Assembly: GCA_037176725.1 (NCBI GenBank)
Contig: JAZBRS010000044.1
Location: 6,944,001-7,008,000 of the forward strand
DNA length: 64,000 nucleotides
Origin: Posidonia oceanica
Lineage: Eukaryota; Streptophyta; Magnoliopsida; Alismatales; Posidoniaceae
Direction: 5' to 3'
Each line of letters opens with the position of its first letter. Within the stretch, counting starts at the first letter, position 1. Below, in pieces: positions 35,921-47,899 of this stretch. Made by a program: the position numbers and the translations under genes. The notes under the pieces are model-generated. The model saw nothing but the letters and a program-made list of their open reading frames with translations. It made no database searches and was not told the origin of the DNA.

Positions 35921-38900
35921 GGGGAAGAAGAAGGAGAACTGTAAAGGAGAGAAGAGAGTGTGCGCGGGAGAGGAGGCCGTTCGCGTTCGCCGATCATCAT
36001 CGCCGTTGACGTGTTGCTGCTGTTGTGAGGCTGAGGAGCCATTGGGGTCATCGCTGCCGTCATTTCAGTACCAAGCAAACGTGGAAGTCGATCATCAGTG
36101 AACGGTACACGTCCTACCTATCTTTCTCCTCCTTGTTTAGGTGCATGATAGCGTGTTTTGTGCCTAAAATTCCGAGAGTGGAATCCGTGTTACTGGCAGC
36201 CAGGGAAGGTTGTGCATGGTGATGGGTTCCTGCGAAGAGAAACCATCTCATTTGTGAGATTTTGTGCCGATCTTTGAGTGGATCAGTGTATTTAATGTGT
36301 GAATGTGTGGATTCGAGCTTCAATTTCAGTTCTTTACAAGTTTTGTGCTTGGATTGCTCGTGTATTGTAGAGATTGGATTTTTGGGTTCACCGGTGCAAG
36401 GCCTGCTCTCGTAACAAGTTTTCAGCATTAGGGCGTGTGTCCCAAGCACGTGGAACCCGCACATAACGTCCACGTGGTTCCTTGGGGACAGTGTTTTCAA
36501 CAGATTTTTGTGGCTTTTGACAAGTATTTTGAATCGGTTTTCTGGCTTTCTTTTGAGTTGTGCTTTTGTGATTTTGTGTGACTTTTCGTGTGGAGTAATG
36601 TGTAGTATTTTGCGAGATTTCAAGATGGTTCCGAAATGATTTTCCAAAAGGATTTGGAAAAGAAATGCATAAGTTTTACAAAGATTTTAAAAAAGATTTT
36701 CTGTAGACCAAGAGACATAAACTTCCGATCGGCCTTCCAAAGACGAGGTGATACCTCTAGGGTCGTGAGTTACTTGTTTAAGGTGAGGTTCTAGTGGTTT
36801 TGTGGGATTAAGAGACTGAAACTCCTGACCGACCTTCTAAGGACGAGGTGATACTTCTGGGATCGTGAGCTACTTGCTTAGGTTGAGATTTGAGTGGTTT
36901 TTCGCAGTTTTGCCGAGTTGGGCGCTGATAGGGTCAGGAGTTAGAGTCCTTGGATGGCCCAGGCACAGTGCTGGTAGGGTCAGGGGTTAGAGTTCCTGGT
37001 TGGTCCAAACACAGTGCTGGTAGGGTCAGGAATTAAAGTCCTTGGATGGCCCGATCACAAAGACTTGAGTGCTAGCAGGTCCAAGGTTAAAGTTCTCAAG
37101 TAGCCCAAGGGTCTGGGGTTAGAGTCCCCAGCTGGCCCGAGTACCAAGGACGTTTAAAGGGCCTATCCTGTGTTTATCCCAGAGTGAACCTGTAGAGAGT
37201 TCTTAGAGTATGAACCTAGAGCGAAGGGCTCCTGCACAGGATGGTCCTGCCACGACAGTATACTGTGCTTGAGGATTAGAGTCCTTGGACGGCTACTTAT
37301 GGGTTGATTGGTCGCTTGCGGCCAGAGTGACACGACAGATTTTCCGTGCTGTGTGCCTGAGTTGTGGTTGTAGTTTTCTAAGCACTAATTTAGGTTTTCA
37401 GACTCTGGACTAGAGGAGACATTGGTTGTGTGATTGATGCTTTTTTGAGCTTTGATTCAGATTTTCAGGTGCAAAGGAGATTATGGTTTTCGAGATGTGG
37501 ATTTGTGCTGGTTTTGGACTTAATTTGGTATAAAGTAGTCATTACATGAGTACATAAAGAGATTTCAAAGATGCACGTGTTTTGATTTGAAAAAGAAGAA
37601 ATGAGTTTTAAAAAATATATTTTAAAGGATTTATGCTTATGAGGCAATAGTGGATTGTCTTGCTATGGTTTTGTAGTATCAAGGTAAGATGTCTGCTTTC
37701 TGAGGTTTTTTTGGTGTTGTTGTCTTGAATGCATGCTTATATGGTTTGGTGCATCTAAGTTTTTGATGGTTTTGCTTGTCTGCAATAGAATCTTGTAGGT
37801 TTGATGTCTTTGTAGGTCTTGAACTTGGTGCTGCCGAGAGAGACAGCCGTTTGGCTTGGGAGCTGAGCACCAGTAGCTTTAGTTTCTGGTTTATTATTTT
37901 CAGTAGTTGGTAGACGTGTGTTGAGTGATTTTTAGATATCACTTACGTGTATTTTAATGATTTTCTTGTAGATGTAGATATAGGAATAGCAGTCTAAATC
38001 TAGTGTATATAGCGAAAGTCACGTAGCCACACATCACAAGTTCTAGGTAGATTTAGTAATTATTTTATGTTAGTTGTTTAATTTAATTTATTGTATTTAT
38101 TTTAGAATTATTTATTTAGTAATAGCGCTCGATGTGTTAGATGTTAGATTGTGACGCCTAGGAGCGTTACATATGTCCAATACACGGCTTTGACCACAAA
38201 ATGAGCGAGATGCATCATATGAGACACATGTGAGTGTCAAATATCACAAAAACTAACAACCTAAATAATATAGGCACGAAATATGTTACTGGTCTAGGTC
38301 CCAAATTTAATCTCACACTTTGTTCTTAAAGTTTAAAGCTCAGTTCCCTGCGTAATTCTCTGAGTCGCGTTCTAATTTTAGAGCCCTTCGCCCCTTGCTG
38401 ATTTGTGCTGTTGGTAAGAAAATAGGAACATTGTCATGGAAAACAAAAGGCGAATGAATGGGATAATTCTAAGCAGGATATTTTGTTCTAAGGGAACACT
38501 TTCAAAATGTGTACGCTTCATCATGGAACAGGTTTCTGTCCAACACGGCACATATCAATTAGCATGAAATGAATGCTACATTATTTTATAAGAAACCAAT
38601 AAAGATGTATAAGATTATAACACTATATCATATTTCACAAGCATAACATCCAAGTATACAGTGTTTAAGATGTCTTGGTGGACTACTGTCAAACATCAAG
38701 GAACTGGTACCAAATTGTTCAGTTTGTCAAACAAACTTAGTATCTATAGAATCGAAAAAGGCTTTTCACTACTAATCCAGAAACAATTCCTTACATAATA
38801 AAAGAAAAGAATATGTTGGTCATAGAGGAAAAACACTATAAATGATCTCAAACTAAATCAGATAACAGAGTGATAGGCACCTTTGGACCTGTCTGGCCAA

Positions 38901-41311
38901 AAATAGCATTATCTGCAGCAATTGTTAAATCACAAACCATGTGTAATACATGCCCACCACCAACTGCATAACCTGCAACCTGATATGCAATAAGGATAAC
39001 CTAAGTTTAAAAAATTCTAAAGATCAATTTAATACAAGAACTGAGAAGTGTCAAGAAAATACCATGGCAATAACTGGTTTTGGGAGACGCCGAATCTGTA
39101 CCTGTACAACTAGAAAAAATGTTGTCAAGATTTTTGAAATGTGAAGATGTAGTATTCTGTCAAAGATGTCATAAGCCATTTGGCAACATTAAACCAAGGT
39201 TAAACTTAACATGGAGGACTCAGAAAACATCTAGAACTGAGTACTATCCTTGAACTATGGTTAAACTTATAAATACACATGGAGGACTCGGAAATATCTA
39301 GAAATGAATATGATCCTTATGCTTTCTCTTATACCATAGAAACCTATAGAAACATATGACATGACCTGAAAAAACAAACATAAAAATATCAATGTCACTT
39401 CCAATCCCTAACATATTGAATTAATATGTGATTAGAGATCATTACCTGAAGATCCAAAACATTAAGACGGCCAAAACTTTCAAAATCTGCATATCCGTCC
39501 GAGCTTCTCAACGCCTGATCACCACCACTGCAAAATGCCTTGGTTCCCTGCCAGCAATTAAAGGAAAAAAAGCAAAATTCAGCGCTTGATTACATGAGAA
39601 CCATTGGAGCAACAAGCTTCTTGCCACACACATTCATTATAAAAAAAGACAAAAAATATTCCTTTGGAATGTCGTTTGGTTTTGAACATTAATTGCAGTT
39701 GCTACAAATCCCAACTAGGCTAATCCTTGTGGTTGTCTGTTGCTTTGGAAACGTTTTTTCTTACATAGCTTATTAGATAAAGCTAATTTTTTGTTAAACT
39801 ATATTATTTACAGTTTTTATGGAGGTAAAGAAAAGTTTGTTTCGTTTATATATCTAATAAACACTTATGAGTTAATTAAAAGACTATATTGCCCTCGCCG
39901 TGGCCGCCTGTTGCCACCGTTGCCGTCGTTTAGGTTCATGTTGTAATTAAAATCAACTTCTGAGGATATCATTAGAAAAACTACGACGAATGTTTATAAC
40001 TTTGTAAAAAACTAATACCTATTAGTTTTTCAAAAAGCTGTCCAATAGTTTAAAATACACTAAAAAGTTACAACCAGTTTTTTTGAAAAGTTCGACAAAC
40101 TGGCATCGTTTGGAAATGCTTATTGGACAATAAGTGTTTAACGCAATAAGTTGATACAAAAAAACGTTTTCAAACGCTATCTAAATAAACTTAACTTCTA
40201 CTAGCAACTTTAGCACATTGAACTAAAAGTTGCAAAAAGTGCCTCAAGCCATTCATTAGCATTGGAAAACGTTTTGTTGTACTAACTTATTGCGTTAAGC
40301 CTTTATTGCCTAATAAGTGTTTCCAAACGATGCCAACTTGTCGAACTTTTCCAAAAAAAACTGGTTGTAGCTTTTTAGTTCGTTTTAAGCAATTTGACAG
40401 CTTTTTGAAAAGCTAATGAGTATTAGATTTTTTTAAATTTATGAATATTAGTCATAATTTTTCTAATAATATCCTCAAAAGTTGATTTTAATTACAATAT
40501 GAACCTAAAACGATGATGGCGACAGACGATGGCAGACGGTGACGGCGGATGACGGTGGCAGTGGCGACGGGCGACGAACTGTGGCGACGGTGGACGGCAA
40601 CAGCAGGCGATGGCGGCAGCGGTAGCAGTGACGGCAATATAGTCTTTTGATTAACTCATAAGTGTTTATTGGACATACAAACGAAACAAAACTTTTCTTT
40701 ACATCCATAAAAGATGCAAACAGTATAGCTTAATAAAAAGCCAATTTTTCCTAATAAGTTAGGTAAGAAAAAGCATTTCCAAACGCTTAAGCAATACAAA
40801 AGGAAAGAGGAAAATACGAACAAGTGAAGTACCATTCCAGTGAGAATGATAACACCCACTGAGCCGTCATCCCTGGCATCGTTAAACGCACGAATAAGCT
40901 CCTTCACCGTATGCGGCCGGAACGCGTTCCTCCGCTCCGGCCGATTGATCGTAATCTGCACAAAACACAAGCACGCACAATGGAAAACAGAGCACAAGAA
41001 AGAAAACCCCTCCGAACACCTCCACTCGAGTTTCGACTGAGTTTTACCTTGGCAATCCCTTCGCCGACGGCCTTCTCGTAGAAAATGTCGGTGAACTCCT
41101 TCCCTGTCTCGTCGCAGGCCGGGGTCCAGGACACGGGGTCGGACGACACCTCCCCGTGGACTCTCCGGTAGCTGTCGCTGGCAGAGGCGGGGGAAGGGTG
41201 GAGTAGGGTGGCGGGTGGGTGGTTGCGAGGGAGGATGTGGTTGGCGAAGTGGGTTATTCTCCTTCCGGCGGATGCGAGGTGGTGGTGGTTTGGTGGGGTG
41301 TCTGCTGCCAT
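33434..41311 (-). CDS. NS: 1,4-dihydroxy-2-naphthoyl-CoA synthase (naphthoate synthase, MenB), complete, nine exons
   Basis: Crotonase-fold enzyme that closes the second ring of O-succinylbenzoyl-CoA in phylloquinone synthesis, in plants a peroxisomal step (family knowledge). Exons: 41311-41048, 40955-40833, 39547-39446, 39101-39063 (only 39 bp), 38979-38881, 35026-34979, 34535-34440, 33847-33725 and 33550-33434. They give 336 codons plus TGA with GT/AG at every junction, matching the usual length of about 337. Motifs: [34 protein letters not shown] (oxyanion hole), and [16 protein letters not shown], which contains the QTG bicarbonate-site segment of E. coli type MenB. The C-terminus is FSKFPRRP. 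Residues 18-26 (RITHFANHI) resemble a PTS2 peroxisomal signal with Ile as the last residue. Exon 2 ends LTGM where the family usually has LTGK. Introns 2, 5 and 6 hold a fold-back element, a solo-LTR-like element and a tandem duplication. The reading frame is intact. Confidence 0.97.
34612..35004. repeat. Tandem duplication (two units of about 195 bp) across the end of NS exon 6
   Basis: Unit 1 is about 34612-34812 and unit 2 about 34807-35004. They are nearly identical with a few changes and small indels. The genic unit 2 contains the last 27 bp of exon 6 and its donor CTG|GTAAGATG. Unit 1, further down intron 6, carries the same 27 bp and the same donor but no acceptor, making a decoy half exon. 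Confidence 0.9.
35885..35917. repeat. (GA)n microsatellite
   Basis: About 33 bases of alternating GA within the solo-LTR-like element. Confidence 0.95.
36924..37140. repeat. 46-bp tandem repeats
   Basis: Units begin GCTGATAGGGTCAGGAGTTA (36924), GCTGGTAGGGTCAGGGGTTA (36970) and GCTGGTAGGGTCAGGAATTA (37016), then decay. Confidence 0.85.
39736..40795. mobile_element. Fold-back element: 1-kb inverted repeat in NS intron 2
   Basis: Left arm about 39736-40187 and right arm about 40262-40795 are inverted copies. Examples: CTTATGAGTTAATTAAAAGA (left) against TCTTTTGATTAACTCATAAG (right), and GCATCGTTTGGAAATGCTTA against TGTTTCCAAACGATGCC. The loop is about 75 bp and contains a small hairpin of its own. 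Each arm carries a GC-rich GCCGTC/GGCGAC patch, about 45 bp on the left and about 130 bp on the right. No transposase and no clear duplication. A transcript through the intron could form a very long hairpin. Confidence 0.85.
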
Positions 41312-41341
41312 TGGTGGTGTGGGTGGAAGAAATGGCGGTGG

Positions 41342-41430
41342 CTTATCTACTCTCCCGTTGCACCGTTGGAGAGTAGATAAGAGGATACAGTTGGGCTTAT
41401 TTAGTTATTTGTGCTATGGGCTTAAATATT
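41342..41430 (-). promoter_or_regulatory. Putative NS promoter / 5'UTR: inverted I-box hairpin and paired TGGGCT (site II-like) motifs
   Basis: Just upstream of the NS start codon (31-70 bp) is a perfect 14-bp inverted repeat: CTTATCTACTCTCC at 41342-41355 and GGAGAGTAGATAAG at 41368-41381, with a 12-base loop. Each arm carries GATAAG, the core of the plant light-response I-box. Further upstream, TGGGCT occurs at 41392-41397 and 41417-41422, 25 bp apart, resembling paired site II motifs, followed by an AT-rich AATATTTAAG stretch. The motifs are seen directly; light or TCP regulation is inference, and the hairpin may instead act in the 5'UTR. Confidence 0.4.
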
Positions 41431-41646
41431 GTCCGTTTTCTTCCACAAGTTTTGAGAGAATATGAGGTATTTTAGAGGTGTTATCTCAACATTTTTTCCC
41501 CCTATTTTAAATAGTGAGATTGTAATGGATTGTTACTGTCAAATTTGATCTTGCTTTTCATCTCACAACCATTGTAACTGTACAGTTGCATGATGATTTA
41601 GTTAGTTTTATTTTTTGTCTTTTCTTATGTTTCATTTTAGGGTATA

Positions 41647-41811
41647 TCTATGGTATCTACTTGATATTAAAAAATTTATTGAGTATCAAAATTTTCAATC
41701 TTGATTATTCATCTAAATATAGGAACAGTGGGACTTATAATTACAAATAAACAATTGAGACTACTAATAGATAGTTACAATTCTGTGAGATAATCTCATT
41801 GGTACCATAGA
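41647..41811. repeat. MITE-like repeat, copy 2
   Basis: 165 bp with inverted ends TCTATGGTATC and (reverse complement) TCTATGGTACC, similar throughout to 32374-32543. A partial left end recurs directly after it at 41820-41856. Confidence 0.65.
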
Positions 41812-42427
41812 ATTTTCCTTCATTTTAGGATATGTCTATGGTATCCACATGGGTAATATTAAAGGAACTCCCCCTTATGCCCCCTCCCTCCTATGGATCG
41901 GACTTTGTTAACGTCCTAAATTGTCCTTTACAAAATTACTATTTACCCAAACTTGAATGATTTAACTAATAGAAATAACTAAAAATTTTCAATTCTGTTT
42001 AAATTTCAAATTGCATTCTTTCCTAAATTAAAATTAAAATTTCGTTAGTGTCGTGATTGATCTAAGCAATACAAAATTACCCAAAAAATGTCAATTCTGT
42101 TTAAATTTGAAACTTGAAATCTTTTTTAAACTAAAATTGAAATCTTATTATTGTCGATTTGAAATCTCGATAATTTTCCTGATTTATAGTTATAAGCTTA
42201 ACTTCAAACTCCATGTTTACAAATTTTCCTTTCTTAATTCGGTTTAAGTTTAAAAATTGAAATCTTCCTTGATTAAGATTTGATATTTACTATAAGTGTA
42301 ATCAAAATTATTATTCCTCAAATTACTCAATCCATTCACATAATTTCTTACATGCTTACATGCATGTATTAGATGAATACAACATTGATTTCTAATTATT
42401 TTATTTTAGTTTGATTTTTTAGATGAG

Positions 42428-42455
42428 TGAGAGAGAGAGAGAGAGAGAGAGAGAA
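42428..42455. repeat. (GA)n microsatellite
   Basis: Uninterrupted GA dinucleotides, about 28 bases. Confidence 0.95.
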
Positions 42456-45400
42456 GACTAGTTGATCATCGTATTAATGATAATAGTGGATCCAAAGCAC
42501 TATTTCGACCTGGTTTGAGGTGGAACTAGGCCCGTTATTTGGTGTCCCTTTGATCTGTCAAAATAGTTATGTATAATTTTGCATTTTAGGACATGTGTTT
42601 CCATACTATTCTTGGTGTTCTTTGACATGGTGTGGGTGCTTCCATTCATCGTTGGAACTTTTTGACAGTGAAGTAACTAAAACCTAATCCTTTCTTAGCT
42701 GCTCTAGCCTTTGTTTTGTGGCAGCAGCCTTTTCTTTGCTAGACGTTGCCCATGATGAAGGATGAGCATCTCAATCTGCAACTAGAGTCAGAGTGCACGA
42801 TAACCTTCATCATATGCATTTTTCATCGATTAGTTTCATCCTTGTTCCTTTAGATCTCTAGTTGTATGAGCAAGCACGTTTCGACATGTATAGTACTCTA
42901 TTCTATGGTACTAGGTACTACGTGTTGCAAACTTAATAATACAATGTAATTACTAGTCTATAACGATGTACCTTGTAGTTCAATAGTTGCACCCTCTTCT
43001 TTTATGAGAGTGGTCACTGTTCCAATTTCAACATGGTAGATTTAAAATGAGATTTTTGAACATTTATAATGTACCAGTTATGAACTCATTACATGACCAT
43101 GTAGAAAGATGTAGTGAGTGAAAGTGAATTATGATTTTCCTGGTTGTTAAATGGACTCTTCAAAAGATAAACAAATTAGAAAATTTGTAATAAATATTTT
43201 GTTTTTCTTGTTTGTAAGTAAATCAAAAGAAGTAACTCAGTTAATTACTTAGGGTACTTTTTAAATTGAGGTTCTAAGTTCGAATCCTCTTAGAGTGAAA
43301 TTTAAGATTATTATTTTCCACATGGGTGCACGTCTAGATTTACATGATTGATGGTGAATGCAGACTATTATCCTCAACTCCAAGTTTATCTTTCACTATT
43401 GCCTAATTGTCCACCTTAATGGATGAGGGATTCCGATAATCAAATAAATAAATGTGTTGTTTCACACACCTGTGGATTCTGTGGGGTTCTTTTTTTTACT
43501 GCTAAAGTCGACTTTGTCTTCTACTGTTTCAAGTTTACGCCTCCACGAACGTTCATCTAGCATGTCTACATGGTCACATCCTTTGAAAAGAAACAAAGAA
43601 AAGATGTACAGATTCCAAAATTGACTTTAAAATGGATCCTAGGCCCGTTTGGTAAAAATTATAGGGCATTGGATTGTGAGTTAATCATGATAGTAACATA
43701 ATCCGAATCAAACAGCTAGTGAAATAACAGATTCAACACATTAATCGAGACAAAATCGATATACAAAAATGTTTTATTTGAGAATCCAATTTTACATTAA
43801 TTATGGTAGAATCTATCTTTTACTTTATTTTTTACAGATTTTACATCTATAATCTTATAACTACTTTATCTCAACTTAAGTACATAAAATCAAGATTCTA
43901 AATTCAAAATTTATTCCAAAATCAACACCACTGCAACACCAACGATCTTAATTATGCTCTGCATGGTAGTATTATTTATGTGGAGTCGATTTTGCAGTCC
44001 ATATACCTGTATTCCATTGAAAAATGACACGCTTACCTCCAGGGGGACTACTGTGTAGTTCATTCCAAAGTTTCCCTTTCCCTATCCTTTTCCCTCTTCT
44101 CCAGCGAGTTTGAAGAGGAGAAAAAGGAAATGGCTGCCAATCTCCATAACGTAAGAAACAAACTTCCCTCTCTTTCTTCCTTCGTGCAAATAAAATGCGA
44201 TGATTTACACATGTGATTCACACTTGCATTTCTAGGTCAATCTGTTAAATTCCTAGCTTGGGCTAGCTGTTGCTGAAATGAGGCATTGTGATCGTGTTTT
44301 TAGGTCAATTGTTCCAACAGCTGGACAGTCAACATTTCTACATGTTGGTTCATCTCATAGATTAACGTGTTATGTGTGATCGTGTTTCTTTCAAGAAAGA
44401 GGGGGTTTGGGTTGAAGTTTGTATTTGTTTTACCTACAGTAGGAACTGGGAACTAAAATTGTGGAGCGTGTGGGATGATATCGCTTTTGTGCTCTGTTTT
44501 TTTTTTTTCCTACAAATGTTGTGCAAGATAAATTACTTCTACGGGGAATTGATTTTCAGTATACAAATTGAACAACACTCTGTTTGCAGTTCCGCCAATC
44601 TAACTTTTATCGCTCGTTGCTCGTCTTTTCTTCTTCTTCTTTTTTTTACCTTGTTCATTTTCATAATGTAGGAGGCAATAATGTACAAAGAAAGTTATCA
44701 GTTAGATATGACGAAGAAATAGCAATACAACATATACAGAATTATTGGAGAGTGGATGCATGATCCTAATTCGTGATTATTAAATGCAATGAGTAGATAC
44801 GTGCTGAATCTGAAGAATTCACTGTCAATACAGTGGGTAGCTGATCAGTGAAAAAAACCAAAACAAGCTAAAATAGAAGCAAAAATCTCACTATTCCATT
44901 AGAGAAATATAAACTCATAAGTATAAGTTGAACTCAAAATCCAGACCATCATGGGATTCAAACAGCAATAGTTTGTTCTTTCTTTTGTACGTGGACTACT
45001 GCATATTATTGTTAGAGGAATTAGGAATAACAATTGATGGAAGAGAAAGTGGTAGGAAATTTGACATTTCAACCAAGGAAACATAATTTTCAGAAAAAAA
45101 AAACTTACCAGATCAATTTTGGAAGTTTCTTTCTTATGTAACACCAGGTATTCTCTGTCTTTCATTACCATTTCCTACATTAATGATCCAAGGTTTAAAT
45201 TTTGAATTTTCCTTTAAAAAAAACCATCTCTTCAAAATGCACATTAGTTTCTGAATTTTAAGGTTTTTGCTGAAACCCTGTTTTCCCTTGAATCTTGAGT
45301 TGATTTCACTTCTGCTATAAAATGAGTTTATATGGTTTTGTAGCAAAATATTTCCATCTTTAAAAATCTCTAATGTGTGACTGGATTCCAAGACACCATT

Positions 45401-46176
45401 GTCCTTGAATACTTATTCCAGTTTTAAGTTAAATTTCAGCAACTAAAGGCCATTCTGTGATGTTTTCTTTGTGTGCCTTTTAGTCGTTTTTTGGATTTAC
45501 AGTGTGATACTGACAACAAGGTTCATCCACAAATCGTCCATTTACTCCTTTCTTCATGTTTTTCTAGTATCTAGAGAACGTTACTTCATCATATTCATGG
45601 TGTACTCGTAGTGTGATACTGATCAACTTTCATTTTTTTCATTTGTACTTTAAGAGTATATGTTTCTTTGGATGTCTTTTGCACTTTTAAATTCACATAA
45701 TGATTCCAAAACTTTGGCGTTGCTTCATTAGCACTTTTCCTATAGTTCCATAATTCCCATTTTTTTTGTTTTGCAAATTTTCTAAAGCATAGTAGTTCTG
45801 CCATGCCTATACATTATTAACCTAAACTACCAGTGACTGAAGTTGTATACTTCTTGCTCAGAAGCCATATAGACACAAATAATAAGCAGATTTGTTTTTG
45901 AAGTATAAACATCTTTAAGATTCTCTAGATCATATTTATTGTTTATCAATCTTAGTTTATAGATTACGAGCTTTACTAGAGTTTCATGTTGGTGTGGCTA
46001 GATATCAAATGGATACAACTTTAACAATTTCGTTTGAGCACAGCCTCGGCTATGATTTCCAAGTGGCTTATGAGAATTTTTTCCGCTCACCTTCCAAAAT
46101 TTAACTTGGCTTTTGTTGTTGAGTTTGTTGGGTCTTTTCGACTTGTTCCTTTTATTTCAGTTGGTTGTGGGTGCAC

Positions 46177-46905
46177 TAAGGTTTTAAATGTTGATTTCAT
46201 GTTAGACTTCTGTCATTCAAAAATAGGAAACATGTTGAAATGATAATACATAGCTACATGGAAATTGACTAAAAACTTTGAATTTCAATTAATACTCTAG
46301 GATAAGCTAAAGTAAGCAATAATGTATATTTAAGTCTATTTAGATTCACTTTTTAAAAATATATCATATTAAAAATAATACATATACTTAATACAAATGT
46401 CCTGAAGTATAAATAATATTCGGATTTTCCATTAATTACTCTAATAGCTATAGAGTATAATTATTGAATTTAGGGAGTGGATTTTGGAGATCATGGTTGC
46501 TTGTTTTTGTTATTACTATAGTGTTTATTTGGTATACTTATCTATGCTATTGTGTATACTTGTCCATACTATTGTATATATTTCTTCGTTGTTCTGATTA
46601 TTTTTCTATGTTATTGTGTATACTTGTAATTAAGGGTCTAAATGTCGGTTTCGTGTCAATCCGACGAAAATAAGAAACGTATTGGATTTCAGTGGAAATT
46701 ACAGTGGAAATGCTGTAAATTTACGTAAATCCATGGAAATGGTAAAAAAGCTTTGAATTTCAATTTGAAACTTTAAAATAAGCTAAAGTAAGCAATATTA
46801 TACATCTAGGACTACTTAGATTCAATTTCTAGACATATATCATATTAAAAATGCTACATACACTTAATACGAACGTGCTGAAGTGTAAAAAATACTTAAT
46901 AAATG
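46177..46905. repeat. Direct repeat of hAT terminal sequence
   Basis: Copies at about 46177-46420 and 46636-46905 share AAGG..TAAATGT at the start, then CTTTGAATTTCAATT, GATAAGCTAAAGTAAGCAATA / AATAAGCTAAAGTAAGCAATA-type blocks and ATATCATATTAAAAAT. Confidence 0.75.
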
Positions 46906-47899
46906 TTTAAAAATAAAAGTCCTCATAAAATCTAGCTCATATATGCTTAATACCATCAAGAATGTCTTGATTCATCAAAATCTTGTTGTTGTTCAGTAAT
47001 GTTGTGGTCACAATGAATTTGCTGTCGATTTTGAGACTCTCTACAATACGTAGTTATTCTAAGACATATGACTGTAATATGTTTGGTATTTAGCAATATA
47101 GTAGTGATATTGTGATAATGGCAACCGTATTAGGAATCTCATTGGTAGATATTGTGGAATAAATACTGATTGAGGAATTCTTTGAAGCTGTTGAGGGATG
47201 TAATATTGACTTGGAGGACATTGATGAAGTTGTTGCTCATATTCTGTTGGTGGTTGTGCATAATTGAAGATAGAGCTGATATTCCATTCACTTTGTTGGC
47301 TTGGAGTATAGGAAGATGAAGTTCTCATCCATCCACTTTCAGAGTTATAATCTGATTGCTCATAAGAACCACCTCCAAAAGAATTGTAATCATAGGGGTT
47401 TATAGGATCACCAATCCTTAGAATGTTAAGTGACTGTAATAAACTTCTCCTAGTATGACTGCTCCAAGAGTCTAAATCTCTTGTTGTGTCTTAACGATGT
47501 ATTCTTCTATAATGATACGACAAAGATTCAATTCTTAATGGTTGTCGGGCTTCATGATGCTCGCTTTGTGTAGCATTTGTGAATGCATCATCTTCTATGA
47601 ATAGGCTAAGTGGCCTTTCACTTTTTCCTTGTAGCTCTTCAATTGTAAGTGGAATTCCATCGCCATCTCCACTGCTTTCATTGTCGTCTGGTGGTTATGT
47701 AAAATCATCATCTATCTCACCTCTTAAGCCTAGAGTTCCACCATGAGAATGTTCTAATGAACCAATGTATTTTTCTGCATTGATGCCCATCTCATTAGCA
47801 ATTCTAGAACTTGGTCGATTACTTTTTTTATCTAATATTGTGGTTCTCCATTTTCTTGCAGCCATTCAAGTATAGGATAATCATCTTCCTCCTCATTAT

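Larger units (their letters stand above)
35664..38171. mobile_element. Solo-LTR-like element, 2.5 kb (TGTAACACC...GGAGCGTTACA), in NS intron 5
   Basis: The ends TGTAACACC and GGAGCGTTACA form the TG...CA inverted termini of an LTR. Flanks are TATGA (35659-35663) and TATGT (38172-38176), a 4/5 target duplication. The interior has a (GA)n run (35885-35917), a 103-bp repeat twice (from about 36710 and 36813) and a 46-bp tandem repeat (36924, 36970, 37016 and degenerate copies to about 37140). No gag-pol. Long LTRs with such ends occur in Del/Tekay-type Ty3 elements, so a solo LTR is the likely reading; a non-autonomous TIR element is possible. Confidence 0.6.
41431..46168. other. Intergenic region upstream of NS
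   Basis: AT-rich. It holds the second MITE-like copy (41647-41811), a partial third left end (41820-41856), a (GA)n microsatellite (42428-42455) and a MITE-like TAGGCCCGTTTGGTAAAA start near 43651. At 44131 a plus-strand ATGGCTGCCAATCTCCATAAC is followed by GTAAGA and preceded by a CT/GA-rich leader, which looks like a first coding exon, but no further exon was found. Confidence 0.35.

Noticed and set aside
35620..36078. 152-codon minus-strand frame with Ser-Leu runs
   Set aside because: The runs come from a (GA)n microsatellite in the solo-LTR-like element, and the frame crosses that element's end.
36924..37140. Short regular repeats that might suggest a CRISPR-like array
   Set aside because: The 46-bp units are contiguous without unique spacers and lie in a plant transposable element.
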